A stretch of 27,874 nt of DNA from IMG/VR virus record IMGVR_UViG_3300021364_000131, positions 1 to 27,874 of that record. The stretch is one strand, 5' to 3'. Shown here in pieces: positions 12,752-18,861 of the stretch (the stretch's first letter is position 1; the number at the start of each line of letters is the position of its first letter). The stretch comes from a virus. The notes under the pieces are model-generated. The model ran no database searches, was not told the origin of the DNA, and saw nothing but the letters and a program-made list of their open reading frames with translations. The translations under genes were made by a program, and so were the position numbers.

Positions 12752-13339
12752 TTAAATTGCTTTGAAAACAGCTACCTGTGAAGGCACTCCTTCAATATAA
12801 TAAACTTTTTCTAGTTGAATTAATCCTTCTTCTTCAAGAGTTAACGTAGCGTGTTTTACTCCATTAGAACCTTTATGTTTTGTATCTTTTTCATGCCAGT
12901 CATCATATAGTAAAACATTAACACCAAGGTCAATTGACATTTTACTATCAGCAATCACCCCCTCATAACTGTGATCACCGTCTACAAAAGCCATATCAAA
13001 AGATTTTCCCTCTAAAAGAGGTTTTGCTTTTTTACTATCAGAACCAAAAAACCTAAATCTATCACCATAACGTTCTTGTACAGTTTGAGAAGCCGGGACT
13101 GTGGCTCCGTGTTTGCAAATATCTACTGCTGTTAGAGTGACTTTTTGAGTCTTGTCCCATTCTAACCACATAGAAGCAGAACAGCCAATATTAAATCCTA
13201 TCTCAAGAATAGATTTGATTTCGTAAGTATCATAAACACCCTCAATAATATGACGAAAGATTTCAGGGTCTTGTCCGTTACAACCCCAAAATCCTTCTCC
13301 TGATTTATGAGTATTTAAGATATAGTTTAGCCAACTCAC
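12752..13339 (-). CDS. class I SAM methyltransferase (Methyltransf_24 type)
   Basis: 195 residues from a GTG at 13339, which overlaps the upstream stop (GTGA). Motif I is SILEIGFNIGCSASMWL (43-59), an acidic strand end follows (TAVDI), and the family signature FDMAFVDGDHSYEGVIAD (about 114-131) with DGDHSYE is typical of methyltransferases linked to glycan and secondary-metabolite modification. It has no DNA-recognition domain, so a small-molecule or glycan substrate is more likely than DNA. It is followed after 16 nt by the lipase. Confidence 0.85.
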   Translation of the reverse strand: MSWLNYILNTHKSGEGFWGCNGQDPEIFRHIIEGVYDTYEIKSILEIGFNIGCSASMWLEWDKTQKVTLTAVDICKHGATVPASQTVQERYGDRFRFFGSDSKKAKPLLEGKSFDMAFVDGDHSYEGVIADSKMSIDLGVNVLLYDDWHEKDTKHKGSNGVKHATLTLEEEGLIQLEKVYYIEGVPSQVAVFKAI

Positions 13340-13467
13340 TTTGACTTCATTTTCTTCAAAATAGCAGCCTGAAGAGCTGGTGGAAGTTTCTTTTGCGCAG
13401 GTGTAAGTCCATCAGTCTTCCTCTGCATCTTTCCATTCATTGCTTTTTTATTTTTTTGCATCGGCAT
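13336..13467 (-). CDS. 43-residue very basic protein
   Basis: Frame from the ATG at 13467 (second ATG at 13461), inside the end of the preceding gene, to a TGA overlapping the methyltransferase GTG. It starts MPMQKNKKAMNGKMQRKTDG and ends AILKKMKSK, with more than a quarter Lys/Arg. The middle (LTPAQKKLPPALQAAILKKM) is a short amphipathic helix. It belongs to the set of small cationic proteins in this region. The function is unknown. Confidence 0.58.
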   Translation of the reverse strand: MPMQKNKKAMNGKMQRKTDGLTPAQKKLPPALQAAILKKMKSK

Positions 13468-13816
13468 TTTTTCTTCCTTTTCTAGCTTTAGTTAATATCT
13501 CTAAATCTTGTTGAATTAAAACTGGAACTGGAGTTGAATTTTCTTTAAAGATTGGATGGCTAAATAACCACTCTTCTTCAGGTCTTGTTTCATTCATGCG
13601 TTCCATGATTTTTTTAAGTTGTCTTCCGCTAGCATGTTTATGTATATACATTCTAGCTACATAATCTTCAAGGGGTAGGATTTCACTTCTCCATATTTGA
13701 ACATCAATCTTTTGTTTATGCCAGTATGCCCTACTCCAAGGACATACTGACACTATTGACGCAAAATAAGAAGTCCAGTCAACGTTACTTACGCTTACCT
13801 CCGCCTCTTTTTCCAC
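13448..13816 (-). CDS. hypothetical protein with unclear start
   Basis: Up to 122 residues. The recognisable body begins at NVDWTSYFASIVSVCPWSRAY (about residue 12) and continues WRSEILPLEDYVARMYIHKH and a helical, basic tail. The CPWS segment recalls marine-phage proteins I cannot name. The only start in frame is a GTG at 13816 without a ribosome site. A strong GGAGGT lies within codons 5-7, but no start codon follows it in this frame. See the finding on the micro-ORF at 13785-13835. Confidence 0.62.
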   Translation of the reverse strand: MEKEAEVSVSNVDWTSYFASIVSVCPWSRAYWHKQKIDVQIWRSEILPLEDYVARMYIHKHASGRQLKKIMERMNETRPEEEWLFSHPIFKENSTPVPVLIQQDLEILTKARKGRKNADAKK

Positions 13817-13835
13817 CTTTTTTCTTCATCATCAT
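13785..13835 (-). CDS. 16-residue cationic micro-ORF
   Basis: ATGA overlap with the preceding gene and a GAGAGGAAA ribosome site 4-5 nt upstream. It encodes MMMKKKGGKRGGGKRK, which is only Met, Lys, Gly and Arg. It ends inside the 5' part of the next gene, in another frame. The coupling and good ribosome site support translation. It could be a free peptide or the front of a frameshifted product. Confidence 0.45.
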   Translation of the reverse strand: MMMKKKGGKRGGGKRK

Positions 13836-14017
13836 GACTTTCCTCTCTTTCCTAGATCTATTTTTTTGCCCCTATGAGGCCCTGATTTTCTAGCAATTAG
13901 CCCACGAGCGACAAGGCGGGCACGATTAGTAGAGCCAATCGACTTACCCGCCTTGTGCTTACGCAAAAGTTCCGAAATATTTATCTTTGGTTTTTTGCGA
14001 CTTTTAGTTTTTGGCAT
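13832..14017 (-). CDS. 61-residue basic protein
   Basis: MPKTKSRKKPKINISELLRK, then STNRARLVARGLIARKSGPH and a tail KKIDLGKRGKS. About one third is Lys/Arg, with no Cys. It resembles ribosomal-protein-like or DNA-compacting small proteins in composition only. It is coupled to the micro-ORF downstream by ATGA and lies 3 nt after the membrane gene upstream. Confidence 0.62.
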   Translation of the reverse strand: MPKTKSRKKPKINISELLRKHKAGKSIGSTNRARLVARGLIARKSGPHRGKKIDLGKRGKS

Positions 14018-14020
14018 ATT

Positions 14021-14182
14021 TTAACCTTTTTTAACGATGTTCCAAACACCCCAAATAAGGGCGCCCCACATGATTATATCCATGAGAGCGAAGCCACCCC
14101 AAATTACTGCAACTGCAGCACCTGCTACAACTACACCATTATGGGTAGAGTTTTCTGAAATACGGTTTGTAATCCAGCTCAT
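14021..14182 (-). CDS. 53-residue membrane protein
   Basis: Starts at 14182 with AAGGAG 7 nt upstream and an ATGA overlap. After MSWITNRISENSTHNG come two adjoining hydrophobic stretches (VVVAGAAVAVIWGGFAL and IIMWGALIWGVWNIV) and a basic end KKG. The size and topology fit small phage membrane proteins, including holin-like ones, but nothing proves that role. It is embedded among basic proteins. Confidence 0.65.
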   Translation of the reverse strand: MSWITNRISENSTHNGVVVAGAAVAVIWGGFALMDIIMWGALIWGVWNIVKKG

Positions 14183-14442
14183 CCTCCGACTCCTTTCCTA
14201 TGCGCTCGAGTTTTGGCTGCAATCTTTTTAGGTTGCTTTACAAACTGTTTACCAGCTTTTGAGCCTTTTCTCTTCGCACGATTTGTCGCTGCTTTTTCTC
14301 CGGACGATAAACTCGCCCAAGCAGCTTTCGGAAGGTAGCGACCACGTTTTTTACGAGGTTTCTTTTGCTCCTTCTCGTTTGAGTATTGCCATTCTTGTCT
14401 AGTCCAATTGACAAGCGACTGTTGAGTTGGTTTGCGGGCCAT
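14179..14442 (-). CDS. 87-residue Lys/Arg-rich protein
   Basis: It has SLVNWTRQEWQYSNEKEQKK, RGRYLPKAAWASLSSGEKAA and TNRAKRKGSKAGKQFVKQPK in order. The segment YLPKAAWxxLSxGEKAATNRxKR followed by GKQFVxQPxxIAxKT is one I have seen in small phage proteins from marine samples, in the neighbourhood of DUF5872-type proteins. The role is unknown. It has ATG/stop overlaps on both sides. A head-internal or DNA-binding role is a composition-based guess. Confidence 0.65.
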   Translation of the reverse strand: MARKPTQQSLVNWTRQEWQYSNEKEQKKPRKKRGRYLPKAAWASLSSGEKAATNRAKRKGSKAGKQFVKQPKKIAAKTRAHRKGVGG

Positions 14443-15113
14443 TAAATCTCCGTTTTGTGAAATACTTTAATTGTGCTGTAAGCAGTATTTTCTCTGGTAA
14501 TGTGATTAGATAGAGCAGAAATGTGCCTATCAATTAAATATTCTTTAACTTCTATTTCAGTAGGTTCTCTGTTATATATAGCATAACCAAACTGATCAAG
14601 ATGGGCATCTCTAGTCTCAGGATCGTCTGAACCATAAGCACCCCTTGTTGGTGCTCCAAAAATTACAGCTGTCGAATGAATGTAATTACCATGACGATCA
14701 TACCAAAATCTTAATCCATATTTTTGTAAAAATTTTGCAGGTTTGTTATAAAACCTATTAGGGTCTTGTAAGTCTATTAACCCTCGTTGATTGCTAACAA
14801 GCACATCCTTATATTTTTGCATAAACCTGTCTTTATCATCTACTAATTCTTCTGGGTACCCTCTATCTTTACATCTAAAAATAAATTGTATGTCTCGGTG
14901 TTCTTTGTCCAAAGTAGCAGCCTGTACTCCAAAATAGGTATTATTAGTATAAAGTTTTAAGACATTTAATAAATAATGGTTTTCATCTTCGTATAAAACT
15001 TGATCTTTTAAAAAGCAGCTAGTGTCAAACTTAAAAACATGTTCATCTACCACAGCCTTTTCAACAATTTGCAATTTATTTTTTATAGCCACCACCTTTA
15101 GCCTTATATTCAC
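14442..15113 (-). CDS. hypothetical protein, about 210-223 residues
   Basis: A soluble protein of mixed alpha/beta character (HYLLNVLKLYTNNTYFGVQA, FWYDRHGNYIHSTAVIFGAP, EVKEYLIDRHISALSNHITR). There are no obvious catalytic motifs. The longest frame begins at a GTG at 15113 inside the preceding gene without a ribosome site. A TTG at 15074, just after that gene's stop, is an equally good start. It is followed by the basic protein with an immediate start. The function is unknown. Confidence 0.65.
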   Translation of the reverse strand: MNIRLKVVAIKNKLQIVEKAVVDEHVFKFDTSCFLKDQVLYEDENHYLLNVLKLYTNNTYFGVQAATLDKEHRDIQFIFRCKDRGYPEELVDDKDRFMQKYKDVLVSNQRGLIDLQDPNRFYNKPAKFLQKYGLRFWYDRHGNYIHSTAVIFGAPTRGAYGSDDPETRDAHLDQFGYAIYNREPTEIEVKEYLIDRHISALSNHITRENTAYSTIKVFHKTEI

Positions 15114-15267
15114 GAGCTAACATCTGCGCCTTACGAGCTGACCACTGTCCTGGGGCTCCGCCCTTGCCTTCCCGCATAATCTTGTTAAATATTCTTTTGC
15201 GCAATGTAGGTTTAGTGTAAACTCCTGCTTGATTAACTTTAGATTTAGTTTTCTTTTTAGCGGGCAT
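15076..15267 (-). CDS. 63-residue basic protein, DUF5872-like
   Basis: ATG at 15267 with GAGGAG 6 nt upstream. MPAKKKTKSKVNQAGVYTKP is followed by KIMREGKGGAPGQWSARKAQ and AREYKAKGGGYKK. The GGxPGQWSARKAQ...EYKxxGGGY block matches my memory of DUF5872, a short domain common in phages with unknown role. A TATAAATA motif at 15306-15313 could give it late expression from inside the upstream gene. It overlaps that gene by 11 nt. Confidence 0.68.
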   Translation of the reverse strand: MPAKKKTKSKVNQAGVYTKPTLRKRIFNKIMREGKGGAPGQWSARKAQMLAREYKAKGGGYKK

Positions 15268-15886
15268 TTTTTCTCCTCTTCTCACCTTTTATCAAACGAT
15301 CATAGTATTTATATTCGTATCTTAAATAGTAATCAATCATCTTATTAATACTAGGAGTAAAGTTTTTAGATAAACTTTTATGGTCAACATAACTAGTGTA
15401 AATATTTGTTCTATCTTTAATCTCAAGTAAATCACAAAGATAGTTAATATTATTAAAGTCAATGACTGATACAGAATCTAGTCCTTTATTTTTAACTGCA
15501 TATGCTATATGAAGCCAAGGCGCAACATGAGTTGGATCATGTCTACAAACTGTATCAAGTAAAGTACTTGCAATATATCTATTAAAAGATTTAGATATAA
15601 CTTCTATATCTCTCTTTAACTTCGCGTAGTGAATAGTAGGCCAAACAACATCATACCATTCTTGAGCTAATCCTGATACTAATCTCTCTCTTGGTTCTCT
15701 TACAAAAATTATTATTTTTTGACTAAAATCAATTTCTTCTAAAAAGTTAGCTTGTAAATCTACGGCCTCTAAACATTTACTAGTCAAAAACTCATTTGCA
15801 TGTTTACCTGTTGTAATCACATGATACTTATCAAATTTAAACAAACGAAGCGGGATTCTTCTAAATCTTTCTAAAATATCATACAC
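15257..15886 (-). CDS. sulfotransferase-like protein
   Basis: 209 residues from a GTG at 15886. The 3'-phosphate-binding motif typical of sulfotransferases is visible as IIIFVREPRERLVSGLAQEW (about 61-80), with R-P-R and Ser in register. The N-terminal P-loop region VITTGKHANEFLTSK is degenerate. The rest is helical. No ribosome site is clear; the start is 2 nt from the preceding stop. It belongs to the sulfotransferase superfamily by one motif, so it may be an inactive or different transferase. Confidence 0.6.
   Translation of the reverse strand: MYDILERFRRIPLRLFKFDKYHVITTGKHANEFLTSKCLEAVDLQANFLEEIDFSQKIIIFVREPRERLVSGLAQEWYDVVWPTIHYAKLKRDIEVISKSFNRYIASTLLDTVCRHDPTHVAPWLHIAYAVKNKGLDSVSVIDFNNINYLCDLLEIKDRTNIYTSYVDHKSLSKNFTPSINKMIDYYLRYEYKYYDRLIKGEKRRKNAR
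15306..15313 (-). promoter_or_regulatory. T4-type late promoter motif TATAAATA, intragenic
   Basis: A perfect octamer on the minus strand lies inside the end of the sulfotransferase-like gene, 38 bp before the ATG of the DUF5872-like gene. Placement is right for a late promoter, but AT-rich coding DNA can produce this by chance; another copy in mid-gene at 11122-11129 shows this. Confidence 0.4.
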
Positions 15887-15888
15887 AG

Positions 15889-16110
15889 CTAGTAACTACG
15901 AATTACCTTACCTTTAAAAGGAGTCTTATCAGCACACCAGTCTTCTGGGTGCATATGTCTAGGACGCCTACCTGCTGGTTTTGAAACCATTCTACCTTGA
16001 GGGGTATAAAAAGCACACCAATCTTGACGAGGACGACGTTTAACGGAAGAACTCATTGATTTCCACATTTTCTCGCCAGAAGAAGACTTTACATATTTAC
16101 GAACTGCCAT
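15889..16110 (-). CDS. 73-residue basic protein with duplicated DWCA motif
   Basis: ATG at 16110 with GGAGA upstream. After MAVRKYVKSSSGEKMWKSMS, two related units appear: PRQDWCAFYTPQGRMVSKP (residues about 28-46) and HPEDWCADKTPFKGKVIRS (about 54-72), joined by AGRRPRHM. Each has acidic-Trp-Cys-Ala, then T-P and Lys/Arg. The Cys residues could bind metal or pair. It is the first gene behind a very good promoter (16151-16178). No family is recognised. Confidence 0.68.
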   Translation of the reverse strand: MAVRKYVKSSSGEKMWKSMSSSVKRRPRQDWCAFYTPQGRMVSKPAGRRPRHMHPEDWCADKTPFKGKVIRSY

Positions 16111-16121
16111 AATTTCTCCAT

Positions 16122-16150
16122 AAAAAAAGAGGGTATATCTCTATACCCTC
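16122..16150 (-). terminator. strong rho-independent terminator
   Basis: Stem GAGGGTATA/TATACCCTC (9 bp) with a 4-nt loop, then seven Ts on the minus strand. It ends the uvsE-SGNH unit 38 bp after the stop at 16188. The promoter at 16151-16178 directly abuts its 5' arm. Confidence 0.9.
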
Positions 16151-16178
16151 ATTATACGTTAACGGTGTTTAGTGTCAA
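16151..16178 (-). promoter_or_regulatory. consensus sigma70 promoter TTGACA-16-TATAAT
   Basis: Perfect -35 TTGACA (16178-16173) and perfect -10 TATAAT (16156-16151) with a 16-bp spacer. The expected start site, near 16144, falls inside the left arm of the terminator hairpin, so its own transcripts would lack that hairpin while upstream transcripts carry it. It serves the gene at 15889-16110 and those after it. Confidence 0.85.
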
Positions 16179-16187
16179 AATAAAATT

Positions 16188-16745
16188 TTATCTTTTATTT
16201 ATTAGCATACCTTCTATAACCGTGATGATGTCTTGAGATAAACGAAAATTGTTTCCATCACTTAAGTGATGGAGTGAATCTACTTCTTCACTGATAGGAG
16301 GATCTAGAGGATAAGAGCAAATTAATGTTTTACCATTAGTAAAGCTATATAAGCTTTCGGACCAATACAAATGAAGACAAGGAAAAGTAATTAACTCATC
16401 CCATTTCTTATAAAAGGACGAATTCATTGGTAAATTATGAAGTCCGAAAAATTTATCTGTTCTGCTAGGATGAGAATGAAAAATTATAGTGAAATCTCTA
16501 TCTTCATTTTTAGTCTTAAAAAAAGTATAGAAAATAGACTGCTCTGAAGCACCAGGAATGCCCCAGTTATATTGAGTAGCACTAAAATGATCACACACTT
16601 TTACAGTCCAGCTGGGTGAAGCATAGTCAGATAAAGCAGCAAAGCTATCACCAAATATAAAAAACTTTAAAGGCTTATTATTACCGTAAATTTTAGGTAA
16701 GGTAGTTAAGTTAAAATTATTATGCTGATAGCTTATTTTTATCAT
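16188..16745 (-). CDS. SGNH-like hydrolase
   Basis: 185 residues. Block I is LKFFIFGDSFAALSDYASPS (about 26-45, Ser nucleophile in GDSF). YNWGIPGASEQSI is block II with the oxyanion Gly, FTIIFHSHPSRTDKFF is in the block III place, and DSLHHLSDGNNF near the end may supply the His. This is the shortest of the four SGNH proteins. The ATG overlaps the uvsE stop (ATGA). The substrate is unknown. Confidence 0.78.
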   Translation of the reverse strand: MIKISYQHNNFNLTTLPKIYGNNKPLKFFIFGDSFAALSDYASPSWTVKVCDHFSATQYNWGIPGASEQSIFYTFFKTKNEDRDFTIIFHSHPSRTDKFFGLHNLPMNSSFYKKWDELITFPCLHLYWSESLYSFTNGKTLICSYPLDPPISEEVDSLHHLSDGNNFRLSQDIITVIEGMLINKR

Positions 16746-17815
16746 AACCTTTTAGTGATTACTACTTCTCCACTATAATTCTGTTCTTGTTTGATAAAGT
16801 CATAAAAACCTTGAACAGCTACTTCTTTGAACTTTGCTTCAACGTCAAAATCAGCATACTCAAGCATAGGTACATGATTAGCCATTAAATGCTCATCCCA
16901 GTATGTTTCAGAGTGTGCGTTAGGCTTCATCCAATAGTCTGAATTGTCGGGGTGGAAGGATTGAGATTTGTGGAACAGCGGGCGTACTCCTCGCCAGCTT
17001 TTGACAGCTTCAATGAAGTAGTCACTTGTGTGGGTGATATGATCCACGTCTCGAACTTTCCGATTGACTGTTTTCTCTCCCAATTTAACCTTTTCCGTTT
17101 CAACCATTCTATGGCAGGCATAGTGGTGTGTGTCAAGTGTGCAGCGTATGGGGATACGCTGGGCAAGTTCAAGTGTGTGGCGGATGTCATAGCCATTGGG
17201 TTTATCTTCGTTTTCAACGGATAAGCAGCCTTGGGCATAATCGGAAAGGTATGGGAAGTGGGTGGCGAACCGTTTAATACCATCTTCGTGTTTTCCTCCA
17301 TAGAGTCCTTGTAAGTGAATATTCATAGAAAAATCTTCAGCAGGAAGTTCCATATACTGACCGTAAAGAGCATGATACTCTAAATCTTCAATAGACTTCT
17401 CTACCACATCCGGTTTATTTGATGCAAGCACAGTGTACTGACCTGGATGAACTGATAGACGAACAGAGTGTTTTTTAGCTGCGCGACCAGCTCTAGCAAG
17501 AATTTCTTTAAGCTCATCTCTGATTTCATCATACCAATCGTTAGTAAAATCAAGAGTATAACAAGGAAAGAGTTCAGAAGAAATTCTGAAGGCTCTTAAA
17601 TTGATAGGTTGATGAGGAAAGTAGTTTTCTAGAGCGTCAACAAGTTTATTTACATTTGATAAAGCTTTAGACTGAACACGTTCTTTGCCTCCCTCTTTCA
17701 AGGCGTAGGTTTTTGTAGTAGTTCCGATATTATAACGTTTTGCTAAAGCTTTGTCATGCCATTGACAACATTGAGCGATACGCCAATCGGTTTGTGATTG
17801 ATTGAAATATTCCAT
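16742..17815 (-). CDS. uvsE: UV damage endonuclease UvsE
   Basis: 357 residues, close to cellular UVDE. It nicks DNA 5' to UV photoproducts and starts alternative excision repair. The TIM-barrel metal-binding motifs are in order: RISSELFP (77-84), SVHPGQYTVL (121-130, the HPGQY signature), NIHLQGLYGGK (165-175), SVENED (199-204), CTLDTHHYACHR and PLFHKSQS. All are intact, so it should be active. Surface-ocean phages and others carry uvsE, presumably to repair packaged or intracellular phage DNA. The promoter and inverted repeat upstream are described separately. Confidence 0.95.
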   Translation of the reverse strand: MEYFNQSQTDWRIAQCCQWHDKALAKRYNIGTTTKTYALKEGGKERVQSKALSNVNKLVDALENYFPHQPINLRAFRISSELFPCYTLDFTNDWYDEIRDELKEILARAGRAAKKHSVRLSVHPGQYTVLASNKPDVVEKSIEDLEYHALYGQYMELPAEDFSMNIHLQGLYGGKHEDGIKRFATHFPYLSDYAQGCLSVENEDKPNGYDIRHTLELAQRIPIRCTLDTHHYACHRMVETEKVKLGEKTVNRKVRDVDHITHTSDYFIEAVKSWRGVRPLFHKSQSFHPDNSDYWMKPNAHSETYWDEHLMANHVPMLEYADFDVEAKFKEVAVQGFYDFIKQEQNYSGEVVITKRL

Positions 17816-17861
17816 AGAAACTCCGATGATTTTCTATATTCTAACTCATCACAAACCGATT
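17785..17861. repeat. 14-bp inverted repeat bracketing the uvsE start
   Basis: AATCGGTTTGTGAT at 17785-17798 (early uvsE codons) and its exact complement at 17848-17861. The centres are 63 bp apart, about six helical turns. The upstream arm lies in the spacer of the candidate uvsE promoter. It could be a paired operator or, in read-through RNA, a stem that encloses the ribosome site and start codon. Confidence 0.75.
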
Positions 17862-17866
17862 AGCAA
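17838..17866 (-). promoter_or_regulatory. candidate sigma70 promoter TTGCTA-17-TAGAAT for uvsE
   Basis: The -35 TTGCTA (17866-17861), a 17-bp spacer and the -10 TAGAAT (17843-17838) precede the uvsE ATG at 17815 by about 22 bp, with CGGAG between. The spacer contains one arm of the inverted repeat. Confidence 0.5.
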
Positions 17867-17873
17867 TAAATAG

Positions 17874-18194
17874 TTACTTTTTCTTGAGAGCGTCAGCTCC
17901 AAAGAAGGCTGATACTAATACTGCAATTGACGCAAAGTATGTAGGTGCAATATCAGCAATTAATCCTGCAGCTGTGTCTAACCCTAGTAAAGAAGTTACT
18001 GCGATACCGATAGGATAAACTAGTAAGCCAGCAAGAGAGAACCATGCCATCTTACGAATAGCGTCTCTTTGAGCGTCAGCATCTTCCATTTCTTTACGTT
18101 TGAACTCAAGATACATCTTGTGTTCTTCTTGAGATACAACTCCATCACCGTTTGAATCGGCAGGGTGAAAGCCTTGAGGGGAATCTTCGGCCAT
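17874..18194 (-). CDS. EF-hand membrane protein
   Basis: 106 residues. HPADSNGDGVVSQEEHKMYL (about 8-27) is a canonical EF-hand loop with D-x-N-x-D-x-V-x-x-x-E ligands. A charged helix follows (KEMEDADAQRDAIRKM), then two membrane segments (AWFSLAGLLVYPIGIAVTSL and TYFASIAVLVSAFFGA) and KKK at the end. Calcium binding is predicted, and a single EF-hand often needs pairing by dimerisation. Proteins of this design occur in T4-type marine phages without known role. It is TAATG-coupled to the Ala/Pro-rich protein before it. Confidence 0.75.
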   Translation of the reverse strand: MAEDSPQGFHPADSNGDGVVSQEEHKMYLEFKRKEMEDADAQRDAIRKMAWFSLAGLLVYPIGIAVTSLLGLDTAAGLIADIAPTYFASIAVLVSAFFGADALKKK

Positions 18195-18538
18195 TACTTA
18201 CTCACTTTTGGGGCTGCTTTTGCAGCAGGTTGTGGAATAGTTTTTGGTTTTGGAGCAGGAGCAGCCTTAGCAGCTTTAGCTGGTTCTGCTTTTGGAGCAG
18301 GAGCAGCTTTTACTGGTTCTGGCTTAGGCTCTGGTTTTGGGGCTGGAGCAGCTTCTGCAGCTAACATTTCTGCCTCACCAACACCATATCCTTGACGCAT
18401 CAAAGCAGCTTTTTCAGCAGCATTTGGGTCAGCTTCTGGGGCAACATTGAGAATTGCATCAATCTCACCAAGTCCGTAGCCATGTTTCATGAGCCATTTA
18501 CGTGCTTCATGGTCTGACATTCCTTTAATTTCTTCCAT
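18194..18538 (-). CDS. protein with two helical repeats and Ala/Pro/Lys tail
   Basis: 114 residues. Two related segments are seen: RKWLMKHGYGLGEIDAIL (13-30) and KAALMRQGYGVGEAEMLA (43-60), each with GYGxGE. From about residue 62 the chain is built of AAPAPKPEP-like repeats, a stiff, extended, cationic linker as in TonB-type proteins or peptidoglycan-spanning linkers. The low-complexity tail creates spurious long frames on the opposite strand. Linker or cell-wall spanning is an inference. Confidence 0.65.
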   Translation of the reverse strand: MEEIKGMSDHEARKWLMKHGYGLGEIDAILNVAPEADPNAAEKAALMRQGYGVGEAEMLAAEAAPAPKPEPKPEPVKAAPAPKAEPAKAAKAAPAPKPKTIPQPAAKAAPKVSK

Positions 18539-18549
18539 TAGTTTCTCCT

Positions 18550-18861
18550 TTAAAAAGCGTCTTGATAGCTTTTTTCATCACTATCTGTAGCTCTTGTTTT
18601 TTCTAGTTGTTCTATACGAGCTTCAAGCTCATCAATCTTCTTTGTGACATATGGATACTTTTTTCTCCATGCATCGGTCGGTTGTTCTAACCAAGTCCAA
18701 CCATATCTCTCTACAAGATAATCAAGTGTTTGATCTAGTTTAGCATAACACCACAGACCAGCACGGGTATCTTTAAAGTATGCTAAAAAGGCTGCGCCAA
18801 GAAGTGAGCCTCCTATGGCTGTATAAATCCACAGGGTATCTTCGAACATTCTCGCAATCAT
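18550..18861 (-). CDS. membrane-anchored coiled-coil protein
   Basis: 103 residues. One membrane segment (IYTAIGGSLLGAAFLAYF, about 12-29) is followed by an aromatic region and a helical coiled coil (KIDELEARIEQLEKTRA). Its ATG overlaps the stop of the 41-residue membrane gene upstream (ATGA). A holin or antiholin role could be imagined for such a protein, but there is no direct sign. No family is recognised. Confidence 0.62.
   Translation of the reverse strand: MIARMFEDTLWIYTAIGGSLLGAAFLAYFKDTRAGLWCYAKLDQTLDYLVERYGWTWLEQPTDAWRKKYPYVTKKIDELEARIEQLEKTRATDSDEKSYQDAF

Noticed and set aside
16927-17301. A 124-residue open frame on the minus strand inside uvsE
   Set aside because: It is a shadow of the uvsE frame, with composition unlike a protein (Pro/Met/Thr-rich, no motif), no ribosome site, and uvsE itself is intact across the region.
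18152-18395. Two plus-strand open frames opposite the Ala/Pro/Lys-rich gene
   Set aside because: The low-complexity repeats of the minus-strand gene create long antisense frames of Gly/Ala or Phe/Trp/Ser. The plus strand has no other genes and no ribosome sites here.
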